Origin: Reticulascus tulasneorum
Lineage: Eukaryota; Ascomycota; Sordariomycetes; Glomerellales; Reticulascaceae
DNA: 64,000 bases
Direction: 5' to 3'
NCBI GenBank assembly: GCA_001557505.1
Contig: LSAX01000012.1
Span: 186,001 to 250,000, forward strand
Shown here: piece by piece, positions 29,993-43,400 of the stretch
Numbering within the stretch: position 1 is the stretch's first letter
Layout: every line of letters starts with the position of its first letter
Notes under the pieces: generated by a model
The model's database searches: none
Told to the model about the DNA's origin: nothing
Seen by the model: the letters and a program-made list of their open reading frames with translations, nothing else
Made by a program: the position numbers and the translations under genes

Positions 29993-32900
29993 ATGGACTC
30001 CGGACGCACCATCCGACTCTTGCAATACGATGACCACGGCAACCTTCGTCTCACCGAACACCCTGACGACGACCACGTGCCGCCTTATGCCATACTTTCG
30101 CATACATGGGGACGCGATAGCGAGGAAGTCACCTTCGACGACGTGTTAAACGACACCGGCTACGGCAAGGTCGGCCGTGAGAAGATTGATTTCTGTGCCG
30201 ACCAAGCGAAAAGCCATGGCTTGGCCTACCTCTGGGTCGACACCTGCTGTATCAACAAGGAGGATAAAGCCGAGCTGACAACCGCCATCAACTCCATGTT
30301 CCGCTGGTACCGCAATGCCGCCCGCTGCTACGTATACCTTTCCGACGTTTCCGCCCGATGCCCCAAAGACGGTAGTCCGCCGCCTCGCTCAAGGTGGGAG
30401 CCGGCCGTTCGTGCAAGCCGGTGGTTCACTCGTGGCTGGACCCTGCAGGAGCTTCTAGCTCCATCGTCCGTCGAGTTCTTCTCTGTCCAAGGTACTCCGC
30501 TTGGCAACAAACGCGATCTGCAGCAGCTCGTCCACGAAAAAACCGGTATCGCCATTCGAGCTCTTTGCGGTGAACCCTTGGCTAGCTTCAGCGTTGAGGA
30601 GCGGTTTGAATGGGCCAATGGTCGCCAGACTACTAAAGCAGAAGACTACGTGTACTCTCTTCTCGGCATATTTGGCATCTCCCTTGCTCCAATCTATGGA
30701 GAGGGCAAGGAAAGCGCTGTAAAGCGGCTGCTCTCTGCTATCAAGAATGCCCGTAAGACCTCTCTACACCATCCACCGTCATGGGCGAAGTAACGGTGTG
30801 GTATACAACAGCTGCTAACGCTGCCAGACCGTGCTACACCCGGACGTTCTTTCGTGCTCGACAAACTCCCCGCCGCCGACGGCGCGGCTTTCGACTCCCT
30901 AGCCGAGGGCAACGCCCCGACCTGCCACCCGGACACGCGAGCCGATCTCCTCCGTCAGATATGCGAATGGGCCGACCAGCCCCAGGCACACGCCATCTTC
31001 TGGCTCAACGGCATGGCCGGCACCGGAAAGTCCACCATCTCCCGCACCGTTGCCCGCGATTTCGCAGACCGCCACCGCCTCGGCGCCAGCTTCTTCTTCA
31101 AACGAGGCGACGGCGACCGCGGCAAGGTGACGAAGTTCTTCACTACCATCGCCGCCCAGCTTGTTTCGGCGGTGCCTGCCGTGGCGGTGCATGTCAAGAA
31201 TGCCCTCGAGGCTGACCCTGGTGTGGTTGGCAAAGCCATGCGGGAACAGTTCGAGAAGCTCGTCTTCAATCCGCTGTCTAAGATCACACCCGCCACCTCG
31301 CAAGCGTCGGGCCTGGTTATTGTCGTCGATGCTCTGGACGAGTGTGAGCGCGATGAAGACGTCAAGGTTATCATCAATCTCTTTTCTCGCGCTAAGAGCC
31401 TGACGGCTCTCCGTCTGAGAATCCTCGTCACGAGCCGGCCCGACCTCCCGATCCGACTTGGCTTCCGCGCTATCGACGGCCAGTACCAAGACCTCGTTCT
31501 TCATGAGATACCCGAGCCCGTGGTCGAGCACGATATTTCCGCTTACATACAGTTTGAGCTAGCTAGGATTCGAGATGAATTTAACACTTCAGTCACGAAA
31601 GAGCGCCAGTTAGCATCGGCCTGGCCAGACCAGTTCACTATACAGGTTCTAGTCAAGATGGCAGTTCCACTATTTATCTTTGCCGCTACCATATGCCGCT
31701 TTGTTGACGATCGAATATGCGGCGACCCGGACGAACAGCTTCAAGAGGTCCTAAAGTTCCACACCAGGAGCCAAGAATCCAAGCTTGACGCAACCTACCT
31801 TCCTGTCCTAAACAAGCTACTAGTCAGACGAACCGACTTAGGCATTCTTCCGCTTAACGCTGCTGAGAAATGCCGCATAATTGAAGAATTTCGGATTATT
31901 GTTGGTTCAATCGTTATACTTTCCAGTCCGCTGCCGGCAACTTCTCTTAGTCGTCTCCTCAACATCTCTCAGAGACGTGTTGACTGTAGGCTAGACTTGT
32001 TACACTCGGTCTTAAGCGTTCCGTCTCCACCATCTTCTCCTGTGCGGCTGCTGCACCTATCGTTCCGCGACTTCCTACTCGATCCTGAAAAGCGTGAGAC
32101 GAACCCATTCTGGGTCGATGAGCAACAGACGCACAAGCAGCTAGCCGCACACTGCCTCCGAGTAATGAGAGGATGCCTACGGACTGATATTTGCGGACTA
32201 CAAGCGCCTGGAACACTACGATCAACTATTGACCCCAAGATAATCGAAGCACACTTGCCACCTGAAGTTCAGTATGCCTGTGTCTACTGGATCTATCACG
32301 TAGAAGGGAGTAAAATTCAACCTTATGATGGAGATGAAGTTGATGATTTTCTATCCCAGCACTTTCTTCAGTGGCTAGAGGCATTAAGTCTCATAGGGAG
32401 AACATCAGAAAGCATCAGTATTATAAAGAGGTTACAATCTCTCGTCCAGGCAAGTGTCCTTAGTTACTTACGTATTATAGGGCTTACTCTAACTTATCTA
32501 GGTCAACACACAGCTATATAGCTTTCTAGATGATGCTATACGCGTAGTACTAGCTAATACTTTGATCATCGACTCTGCACCTCTCCAGCTATACTCGTCT
32601 GTGCTTACGTTTGCGCCGCAGAACAGTATAGTTCGGGTAAATTTTAAAAAGATAATTTCTCGTTGGATTTCCCTACGGCCAGAAGCTGAAACGAGCTGGA
32701 GTCAATGTCTACAGACCCTTGAAGGCCATAGTAGCCTGGTCAGCTCGGTAGCCTTCTCACCCGACTCGGCGCTTATCGCGTCGGCTTCTCGGGACAAGAC
32801 GGTCCGGCTCTGGCGCAGCGATACAGGCGACTGCGTACAGGAACTCAAGGGCCATAGCGACTCCGTCACGTCGGTAGCCTTCTCGCACGACTCGGCGCTT

Positions 32901-34592
32901 ATCGCGTCGGCTTCTTACGACAAGACGGTCCGGCTCTGGCGCAGCGATACAGGCGACTGCGTACAGGAACTCAAGGGCCATAGCAGCTCCGTCAGCTCGG
33001 TAGCCTTCTCACCCGACTCGGCGCTTATCGCGTCGGCTTCTTACGACAAGACGGTCCGGCTCTGGCGCAGCGATACAGGCGACTGCGTACAGGAACTCAA
33101 GGGCCATAGCGACTCCGTCACGTCGGTAGTCTTCTCGCACGACTCGGCGCTTATCGCGTCGGCTTCTTACGACAAGACGGTCCGGCTCTGGCGCAGCGAT
33201 ACAGGCGACTGCGTACAGGAACTCAAGGGCCATAGCAGCTCCGTCAGCTCGGTAGCCTTCTCACCCGACTCGGCGCTTATCGCGTCGGCTTCTTACGACA
33301 AGACGGTCCGGCTCTGGCGCAGCGATACAGGCGACTGCGTACAGGAACTCAAGGGCCATAGCGACTCCGTCACGTCGGTAGTCTTCTCGCACGACTCGGC
33401 GCTTGTCGCGTCGGCTTCTTACGACAAGACGGTCCGGCTCTGGCGCAGCGATACAGGCGACTGCGTACAGGAACTCAAGGGCCATAGCAGCTCCGTCACC
33501 TCGGTAGCCTTCTCGCACGACTCGGCGCTTATCGCGTCGGCTTCTTACGACAACACGGTCCGGCTCTGGCGCAGCGATACAGGCGACTGCGTACAGGAAC
33601 TCAAGGGCCATAGCGACTCCGTCACGTCGGTAGCCTTCTCGCACGACTCGGCGCTTGTCGCGTCGGCTTCTTACGACAAGACGGTCCGGCTCTGGCGCAG
33701 CGATACAGGCGACTGCGTACAGGAACTCAAGGGCCATAGCAGCTACGTCATGTCGGTAGCCTTCTCGCACGACTCGGCGCTTGTCGCGTCGGCTTCTTAC
33801 GATAACACGGTCCGGCTCTGGCACAGCGATACAGGCGACTGCGTACAGGAACTCAAGGGCCATAGCGACTCCGTCACGTCGGTAGCCTTCTCGCACGACT
33901 CGGCGCTTGTCGCGTCGGCTTCTTACGACAAGACGGTCCGGCTCTGGCGCAGCGATACAGGCGACTGCGTACAGGAACTCAAGGGCCATAGCAGCTACGT
34001 CATGTCGGTAGCCTTCTCGCACGACTCGGCGCTTGTCGCGTCGGCTTCTTACGATAACACGGTCCGGCTCTGGCACAGCGATACAGGCGACTGCGTACAG
34101 GAACTCAAGGGCCATAGCGACTCCGTCACGTCGGTAGCCTTCTCGCACGACTCGGCGCTTGTCGCGTCGGCTTCTGACGATAACACGGTCCGGCTCTGGC
34201 GCAGCGATACAGGCGACTGCGTGCAGGCAGAGGATATGGGCGCACCTGTTACCCTGCTTTCATTCGAACCTGATAGTTCACGGCTGCTTACCAATCTTGG
34301 TGCGATTGCTATACACACACTGCCACTCATAGGCCAAGCTGTGGCCGACAAAGCGTCTGCGGTGCAAGTCGGAACCGGGCTGACGAAAGATGATTGTCTT
34401 GGCTACGGCTTTAGTCAAGACCGCTGCTGGATTACGTGGCACGGACACAACTTGCTATGGTTACCAGCTGGATTCCGGCCTGGTCAGTCAGCTGTATCGG
34501 GATGCACAGTAGTGATAGGTTGCAACTCGGGAAGGGTTATTCTCATTCGATTTGACACAGAGGCAGTCAATACTTGTCTTGTCTGCCCTTAG
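29993..34592 (+). CDS. HET-NACHT-WD40 (HET-E/D/R-like) protein, 1490 aa
   Basis: A predicted heterokaryon-incompatibility-type NLR. Exon 1 (29993-30752) encodes a HET domain with its three blocks: YAILSHTWG (about 33), YLWVDTCCINK (about 76) and SRWFTRGWTLQELLAP (about 140). Intron 1 is 30753-30827 (GTAAGA, branch CTAAC). Exon 2 holds NACHT with Walker A GMAGTGKST (about 315), Walker B VIVVDALDECE (about 415) and VTSRPDLPIRL. Intron 2 (32450-32501) has a GC donor (CAG/GCAAGT) where the sister gene has GTAAGT. Exon 3 carries 12 WD40 repeats (about 863-1366) and a 124-residue tail ending NTCLVCP. It lacks the protease-like domain that follows this tail in the gene at 18316-24057. In Podospora the WD40 beta-propeller senses a partner and the HET domain triggers cell death; the same role is inferred here. 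No lesion is seen. Confidence 0.92.
32706..34217 (+). repeat. Twelve tandem 126-bp WD40-coding repeats
   Basis: Exactly 12 units of 126 bp (1512 bp). The units alternate in a two-unit pattern: GHSSSVSSVAFSPD or GHSSYVMSVAFSHD with GHSDSVTSV(A/V)FSHD. Units 3-4 recur as 5-6 (differing by a single I/V residue), and 8-9 recur identically as 10-11, so amplification proceeded in 252-bp steps. Confidence 0.96.
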
Positions 34593-34597
34593 CACGT

Positions 34598-34888
34598 CTA
34601 ATCACTTATCATTATTTTCATAACTTTGCAGAAGAGAGTTCAAGAGAAACGGGCAATTATATATATAGCATTTAGCGTTGTATTTCCGGAACATTCGAGT
34701 AGATTCAGGATAACCGCATCGAAGCTGCCTTAGGCAGAAAATCCGGCTAAATCTCGGGTCTAAGTCACGTCGCCACGCTCAGCCACAGTTCCTCCATTTG
34801 GCTCCTTTGCTGCTTTTCGAAATAATTGCATAAGTGAATGATATTATCCCTCGCTTCAATCATGAGGTATCTTTCCGCTTGGTAATGT
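34598..34888 (+). repeat. Duplicated NLR 3' flank, copy 2
   Basis: About 290 bases similar to 26062-26335, starting a few bases after the HET-NACHT-WD40 stop codon (34590-34592). Similarity ends near the TTTCCGC shared with copy 1. Confidence 0.85.
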
Positions 34889-36076
34889 TGCATAGATCTG
34901 CGAGCCATAACAGCCACGAGGCTCATGACGATTGCTAGGTCGGCGAGGAGGTCCTAAAGCTTAGATATGACATTTTTATAAGCATCAGGGGCAATAAAAT
35001 CTTGATGGTGGCCGCACGTTAGAGAGGCTTTCTTTTGCCCTAAACGGAGACAGTTTATACATCAAGAACAAGGACGACAACGTTTAGGGAATTTTGCCAG
35101 AAGAAGGGTTTAGAATGTTCACAGGTCGCTATAGAACACAGCGGATACAAACATTTGGCCGAAGTCGATACTTGTAGAGAATTCGACAGGTTTGAAGTCA
35201 AAGTAGCGGCCGTATTTTTCGGCACGTAGGGATGGACGTTATATCAAGGAACCAGACAGAAGTGCAGTCGCCAACAGATGGGACTCGATATTAGGCACGT
35301 GACACGACGGCACACGTACAAGCGTGATCGTATGGTAGAATAACAAACCATGCGAGGCTTGCCATCGGAAGAGTAGTCAGAGGACAGCGTGGTTATAGAG
35401 AATTACGGCAAGGTAAAATAAAGATTCTGAGACAGGCACTAGCTCACGCTTCATAAATGACGCATAAAAGGCTAGATAGGAAAGTACGTGGAATAGCGAG
35501 CAGCCATTTCCTACTTGTAAAACTTCAAGTGTAGGTCATACATGGCAACAGATCTACACTTCCGGTCACAATAAATTCACAACCAACTTCTACAGTTGTA
35601 GAAAAGTCAGGAATAGCGACACCAAAGGTTCCCGACTTTATAGGCAAAGGCTATTACCAGAGTCCCTTTCACCATGACTGCGGTGTCAAAGGCCAACCTC
35701 GTCAAAGGAGAAGTCAGTGTCCGATCTACCCCGCAGTTTCGTGGAAAGATTATAGACATGAAAGACAGATGTGATCTCCTCAGATTCAAATCAAGTGTTA
35801 ACCAATCCCTCATAGCGACCTACTTAACATAGTAGTAAAAGGGACTAATTACTGCGCCCCGACCTGCGAGTTCACGTATTTAATAATAGTTACGGGATAA
35901 GGCATGTATACATCGAATGGAGTCTGCTCCGCTGCTTGCAGCCACTGCCATGGCATACCCTGCAGCCGCCATAAGTCACTCTATCCGAACAGAGGCCAAT
36001 CCCCTTTAATCACTACAAAAGCTATACCATCATTATTCAAAAATAACTGCGACCCACAACCCAAGTAAATGAACTA
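34889..36076. other. Intergenic between the HET-NACHT-WD40 gene and the NRPS 3' end
   Basis: No convincing gene. It contains the inverted repeat copy at 35160-35241. The final few hundred bases hold the 3' end region of the NRPS gene, whose stop is at 36077-36079. Confidence 0.5.
35160..35241 (-). repeat. Dispersed repeat, copy 3 (inverted), right of the HET-NACHT-WD40 gene
   Basis: Read on the minus strand from 35241 it begins TAACGTCCATCCCTACGTGC and continues with CGGCCGCTACTTTGACTTCA and GTCGAATTCTC, matching the plus-strand copy at 29158. The two copies lie about 6.1 kb apart in opposite orientation around a single NLR gene. Confidence 0.75.
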
Positions 36077-37465
36077 CTACGAATTTGAAGTTAATGCCAT
36101 AATGCTCTCACAAAGCTGCATGAGCATGTGGTCTACTGTCCTCTCGTCACAAACTCGTCGGCTTGCGGTTATGATAACCCGCAGATGAAGTCCATCTGGC
36201 TCAGGGATTCCTACCAAGTCTATGTCGCGAATCGGTGATTCGTCAAGGGTTTTCCGGCTCATAACGTTGTTATCCTCGCCGGACTCATGTGCTTGAGCCT
36301 CTTTTGATAAACCGTCTATCCGAATCTGCTGATCCTGATTTTGACTTTCAGGGCGCATTTCGAAATTCTGGTATATGGCACAGCAACCGTAGTTTGTAAT
36401 TGTATCAGGCCAGTCCGTGCAGTTTTCCTTGATTTCATCGAATCCTAAAGTCTCAAATGGTAGGCTGTTGAGATACTGGTTTTGTACCTTGTGGAGCAAT
36501 TCTTTTGGTTTTGCATCTCTGTCTATACAGATACGCACAGGTACATCATTAGTACAAGGACCGACCATGTTTTGACAACTGATCGGCAAGCACTGCCGTC
36601 CAGATACCACTCGTCCAAAAAGTATGTCTCTTGATCCGGTCTGGTTTGCAAGCATGAGTGCGCAGGCGGTGGTGAACATCGTTGCTGGTGTGATGCCATC
36701 TGCATTTGCTTGGAAATGGGCATTGATGACCTTCTCCACAAAATATATGCCGTGAGACTCGAGATGCTGTTGATCAACAATGGGGAACTTGTTGATGGAT
36801 GTCATTGAGGAATTGTGCAGAACAGAGCGCCAGAACTCATATCCATCTTTGCGACTACTAGCCATATGTTGGATATACTGAGCAAATTTAGGCGGTGCTG
36901 GAAGGTGGCTGCCTTGATATAAAGCGTGAAGAGAGTTCACTATGTGCTCAAAACTTAAGCCGTCATATAAGGCATGTGACATTCGAAGTACTATTCGCAC
37001 CGCTGATTCCTGCTTCTTCAAAATGGCAATACGTAGCAGCGATTGCCCTAAGCGGAGAGGCTGCTGCAGATCAACATCCAGCAAGGCACGGGTTGCGGTG
37101 GTTATATCTTCGTCGACGTTGATTACATCTGTAGGCACTTCCAGATGTTCTAGCACCACTTGATAGAACCTGCCGGAAGCTGACAAGAACACTGTCCTGA
37201 GAATATCGAAATGCTGGACTAGAGCCGCGCAAGTTCTTGCTAGCATATCACAGTCCGAGTCAGGTGGGAAATCTATGAAAAAAAGCGGAGGAGGGCGTGG
37301 GTCTCCCGTCAATGGATCATGGAGGAAGATCTCCTGGACCCTCGTGGCAGGATAGACATCCAGAATCCTGCCATGGTAATTCTCAAGCTGTGGAGAGATT
37401 TCGCGCTGGACAAACTTATGTGGGTCTTCAAATGGGAGTAGCTGGAATGGAGCGCTGTATGTCGT
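36077..37465 (-). other. NRPS terminal condensation-like (CT) domain
   Basis: About 460 residues following the last T domain: [29 protein letters not shown], and the catalytic motif SHALYDGLS (His and Asp retained) near 36960. In fungal NRPSs a terminal C domain of this kind replaces a thioesterase and releases the chain by macrocyclisation. A cyclic product is therefore predicted; this is knowledge of the family applied to an intact motif. Confidence 0.85.
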
Positions 37466-40400
37466 CTCTGAGGCTCCACTCTCCGATGTGTGGTTCTGCG
37501 ATTGATTGAGTCGAATTTTGATTGCAAGGTCCACAGGCACCGGTTCGTCGAAGATATCTTTGACGGACACGCGGGAATCCAGCCGGCGGCTGATGCGCGC
37601 AGCGAGCTTCGTCGCCATGAGGGAGTGTCCGCCGAGATCGAAAAAGTTGTCCGTGATCCCGACGTCGACGCCGAGAACATCTGCAAACTCATTGCAAAGC
37701 GCAGCTTCTATTTCATCTCGCGGAGGCACGCGTATAGACAACGCCACCTCCTTTCTCGTTACACTCTGGGCTCTTCGAGTAAGCTCTTTCCGGTCAACCT
37801 TGCCATTGGCGTTAACGGGCATCTGGTCTATCACCATGACCCGGGCTGGGACCATGTATGATGGTAGTAGTGTCTGTAGGCGGCTGCGTATTGCTGTCTC
37901 TGTCAGCGTCGCTGATTCGCCTTCATGGCCCTGTAAAAGCTTGGAATTATCCTTGTCGACCAAATCCCTCTGGGCGGAGTCGTTGCCTTGGGTCGTGAAG
38001 AAACCGACCATTTCCAAATCTTGATTCTCTTGCTTCCGAACAACGACAGCCGCATCGCGCACCGCGCTGTGACCGAGCATGGCATGCTCAACCTCAGCTA
38101 ACTCGACACGGTGGCCTCGGATCTTGATTTGCTGGTCCATACGCCCAAACAGCTCGATCTGGCCGTCCGTTGGTCTGTATCGCACGCGGTCGCCGGTTCT
38201 GTATGCCCTCACGAGCTGACCATCGATGGCAACATGTACAAATCGATCGCGGTCTAGCGTCGGATCCATATACCCTCGGGCAAGCCCGTCTCCGGCGACG
38301 ACGAGCTCTCCCATAACGCCAACAGGGACGAGCTTCTGTTGCGGGTCCATGATGTAAATGCCGGAGTTGCTGACGGCCCTGCCTATGGGGACGCCATTTA
38401 CAAATGACTCACCATCGGCAACCTTGTAGAGAGTGCAGACGTGGGTCTCAGTGGGTCCATACGCGTTGTAAACGCCATTTGCAACTAGCTCCCGCGCCTT
38501 GATTGCATCGTGACTATCGAATCGATCGCCAGCGACGAATAGAACATCAAGGTAACAAAAGGTTGCAGGGGTATTGGCTAGGATTTGCTTGACTATTGCA
38601 GGCGAAAGCATGGCCGCGCGGATTTGTTCTCGCGCAAACACAGCATCAAGAGCTTTGCTGTCTAAGGTAGTAAAATAGTCAATGCAGACCAGCGTTCCTC
38701 CATTCAGAAGCGCTGTCAACATCTCCCAAATGGACACATCGAAAGCAAGGTTCGTTAAGTGTGCCATTCGTACTCCACGTGGGAGCGTGGACACAATATT
38801 GTTCTGCTTCACGAGCCGTACGATGGCACGGTGCTCGATCATAACGCCTTTCGGCTTACCGGTGGACCCAGATGTGAACATGACATATGCGAGACTTGTC
38901 GCTGAAGGCTTTGGGACCGCATCGGGATAACCATGCACACCGTTTTGGACTAATTTGTCACCAATTCGCACGAAATCTACGTCTGCCAGCTGAATATTTG
39001 GGCAAAGCACGTCAGGACCGAGGAGTACCAGCTTGTGTCCTGTAACAGCGGACAGGATTACTTCGATGCGGTCAGACGGCACGTTGACATCGAGTGGCAG
39101 GTATGCTAGATTCGCCTTCAGGATACCAAGGAATGCCACTACCGTCTGGCACGATCGCGGTGCGAGTACTCCGATAAGTGATTCGGCTGGGATTTGCTGC
39201 TGGCGTAGCCAAACAGCAATTTCGTCGGATTGCTGGTCGAGTTGAGAGTACGTCAGCTGTGAGGATGAGTCTATGACAGCTGTAACGTCCGAACAAGCGG
39301 CCACCTGCTCGTGGAAGACATCAATCAAGCTCGACTCGCAAGGGTAGTCTGTCCTCTCAATGTTAAGTAAGCCCATACGGTGAAGTTCTGGCAACCCGTC
39401 AGTAAGTGGGAGGGTGGCGATCGGTGTCTGAGGCTGCTCCAGCCCCCGGCGTAAAACCTCCTGGAAGACAGCAATCACACCACGAATAGTCTCAGGCTCG
39501 AAGAGATCTGCCGCAAAGAGCACACTCCCATTAAGTTGCCCTACCTCCTGCAAGAAGTGGAACTCTACATCGAACCGAGTCGACACAGCTGTCGGTATAA
39601 GACCAGCTTTTAAGCCCTCTAACTGGATGTTGCCGATATCTTGTTGAGAGTGAAGGGCAAACATGATCTGCGCCAACGGATTCCGAGACGTATCTCTTGA
39701 CCCAGGTAGAAGCGCTGACACGACACGCTCGAATGGGACATCTTGGTTCTCCAGCGCAGCTGCTGCTGTCGACCGGACCTGTCGTACTAATCTATCAAAA
39801 TTGTCGTCATCTCCAACGGTAACCCGCATACATTGAGTGTTGACGAAGAAGCCGATCATGTTCTCGAGCTCTGGTCGGTTCCGGTTGGCGACAGGAGTGC
39901 CGACAGTTGCATCTTCCGCCCCGGTGAGACGGTAGTGTGTCGCACGAAACGCCGCGAGCAGCACCACATACGAGGTTACCTGGTAGGTGCGGCAAAATGC
40001 CTGAAGGCTCTTGTACACTGAGCCGTCGATGGTGAGCTGGGCAACCCCGGCCTGGCCTGTTGGTGTAGCTGGCCGGGGCCGGTCAGCCAGGAGTTCAGCT
40101 GGTGAGCTGTCTGCTAGCTGCTTTGTCCAGTACTCTAGCTGGCGCCGATGCTCGGCCGCGTTGTGATCCTGTTTCTGCCACACAGAAAAGTCGCGGTACT
40201 GGATAGAAAGTGGAGCCACTTGCGATAACGGGTCTTGGCCCCGAAGCGCTATAGAATAGAATTGGCCAAGCTCTTGGTGCAGGACATCGATAGACCAGCC
40301 GTCAGAGATGATGTGGTGCATAACAATGGAGAGGATGTGGTCGTGTTCTTCTATCCGCAGTAGTGAAACTCTCCACCCCGGCTGCGAGGCCAGATCAAAT

Positions 40401-43400
40401 GGGGTTGACTGCTCCTGCTGCAGGATTTGGAGGTAGTTTCCAAGTTGCTCCCCTAATATATTAATCACTCTAAGCTCCTTCGTGCGACTCGGATGAACGA
40501 CTTGCATGCCCACACCGTCATGCTCTTCGAATGTCGTCCGCAGAGTCTCGTGCCGCTGCTCCAGAGCCAGTAGCGCGGCGGTAAGCGCGTCGATGTGGAG
40601 CGGCCCGCGCATTCGCACAGCGAGCGGCATGAGATATGAGGACTTGGCGACATTAAGCTGATCCAGGAACCACAAGCGACCTTGAGCATATGATTGCTCG
40701 ACAGGTCCGCGGTACGGCGTTGGTGAGATGGGACTGTGAGGAGTTGAGCCTCTCCGGATGAGAGCTGCAAGGTCGGCAACGACGGGATTATCGAAGACAT
40801 GTTTGACGGAAACACGGGTATCCAGCCGACGGCTAGTACGCGCCGCTAGCTTCGTCGCCATAAGGGAGTGACCGCCGAGATCAAAGAAGTTGTCGGTAAC
40901 GCCGACGTCTACGCCAAGCACACCGGCAAACTCCTCACAGAGCGCAGCCTCGACCTCATTGCGCGGGGCCACGCGTGCGGAGGCCATATCCCTTCTTGGT
41001 ACAGTTTTAGCCATCCGAACAAGCTCTTTCCGGTCGACCTTGCCGTTGGCATTTATGGGCATCTGGTCAAGCACCATAATCCGTGGCGGGACCATGTACG
41101 ATGGGAGTAGGGTCTGCAACAGCTCACGGATCTGCGTCTCGACCCGCCGCCGCTGTAGCCGACGTAGTGGTCGGTTCGTGGCCGAGTTTAGTGGTTGGCG
41201 ATGATTGTCAGTCGGGAATTCAACCATTACGCGGGCGCCTTCAGCATGAGGATAATGGTGAAATACGGCGTCAAGCGCGCCGTTCTGAGACTGTTGCCGC
41301 GCCCAGCTTATCTCCACATGGAAGCCTGCCTCTTGGCCAAGCTGCATAAGATCCGTCGCGGACAGCGATGCGCAGCACTTGGCTCTTCGGCGTATAGCTG
41401 AAACCCAAGCTTCTCCATCTAGTGAGCCGTCCACGCCTTCCTCATCAAGTGATTTGATAATATGTCGCTCAAGAATAGTCTTGTCATGAGGAATGTTGCC
41501 GATGGCGACTGCGACAGCGCCAGACGAGCTCTGCAAAAGACGAAGCAGGCCATCACGGTCCATCTGGTTTGCTCCAAAGTCCACCCAAGCGTTTGTATCG
41601 ATTGCGTGTACAGGTTGCACTTTCTCTTCTGGACTATATATGTGCACGACAGCCGTGTAGCGGTATGAGCTAAGCTCGTTGATGGCTTTCATCTGTTTTG
41701 GTAGAATCTCAACATGCTTAACCAGGCCCGGCAGTTGCCTGATTAGCCCCGTAAAGAACACCGGATCGACAAGCAGCTCCTCTTCACGCTCCTCCATTTC
41801 GGCCATCGTCCGCTGTACGCCAGCTTTTGATACTTTCCCACCAAGCGCATGGAGAGCCCGAGCGGCAAGAAAGTCCCTATTGAGAGTATAAGATCGAATA
41901 TCGCCGAAGAACAGGCGCCTGACGCCAGGGATCTGAGTGAGAGTACAGATAACATCTGTTAGATACTCCGGGGTAGGGAAATACTGGACTACCGAGTTGA
42001 GTACGACCAATTCCGGGCGGAGTCCATCGAGATGGGCCACATCCGTGGCCGTGGCAATATGTACTTCAGCCCGTCCAGCTAGAGCCGGGACAGACTTAAC
42101 CATGCTATTGACGAAGGAGGCTGCAGACCTCGATGGATCTAGGCCCACATAGCTCTGCAGCCCATCACCTAAATTGAACAGGACCATGCCAGTTCCGGTA
42201 CCTATTTCTAGTACGTGACCCGGGGCTCGGCCATCGAGGAGCGTTTGTGTGGTGTCATCGAGCCACTCCTGCATCTCAGACTTATCAATCTCGCTGCCGT
42301 CATACATCGATGTCCAACCCGTAAAATCATTGCCTAATGCAGACCGGCTGATGGATTTGATATCTGCATAGGTGCCTGTTTCGAAATGGGTTTCCCACGC
42401 TTCGACTTGGATGCTAGCTTCGTTGGGCGCAATGGAGGTGTCTCCTCCAGTGGTGACGAAGCCAATCATTTCCGGCTCCTGATCGTCTTGCTTCTGGACA
42501 ACGACTGCCGCATCACGGACTATAGAGTCGGTAAGCATAGCCTGCTCAACTTCAGTCAGCTCGATGCGGTGGCCTCGGATCTTGATCTGCTGGTCCATCC
42601 GCCCAAAGAACTCGATTTGACAATCCTTCGGCCGGTATCGCACACGGTCGCCTGTTCTATATGCCCTCACAGGCTGACCTTCGATGACTACCTGAATGAA
42701 GCGGTTTGCATTTAGTGCCGGATCAGTGTACCCTCGAGCAAGCCCGTCGCCCGTGACGACAAGCTCTCCCATTACGCCGATAGGGACGAGCTGCTGCTGC
42801 GGGTCCATGATATAGGCGCCAGTATTACTGACCGCCCGGCCAATTGGAACACCGTTCACGAAGGAATCTTGACTAGCGACGGCGTATATAGTGCTTTGGA
42901 TTCCATTCTCGCTAGGCCCATATGCATTGTAGACACCAGTCTGAACTAGCAGTTGAGCCTTTACCGCATCACGACCATCGAGCCGGTCGCCAGCGGCGAA
43001 GAGGACGTCTAGGGCGCTAATTGTAGTCGGGGTATTGGCCAAGCATTGTTTGAGTAACGCAGGGGGAAGCACAGCCGCGCTGATGCTCTCACGCGCAAAC
43101 ACAGCCTCGAGAGCTTTGCTGTCTAAAGTAGTAATATAGTCGATGCAGACCAACACTCCCCCATTCAAGAGCGTTAAGAAAACCTCCCACACTGCTCCAT
43201 CAAAGGCAATGTTAGACAAGTGCGCCATTCTGACTGCTCCTGGAAGCTTGGCCGCAACATTACTCTGCTTCATTAGCCGTAAGATGCTACGATGCTCGAT
43301 CATGACGCCTTTTGGTTTGCCGGTCGACCCGGATGTGAATATCACATACGCAAGGCTTGTCGCGGTGGGTGTCGCACCGTCTTTGATTGGGTCATCCAGG

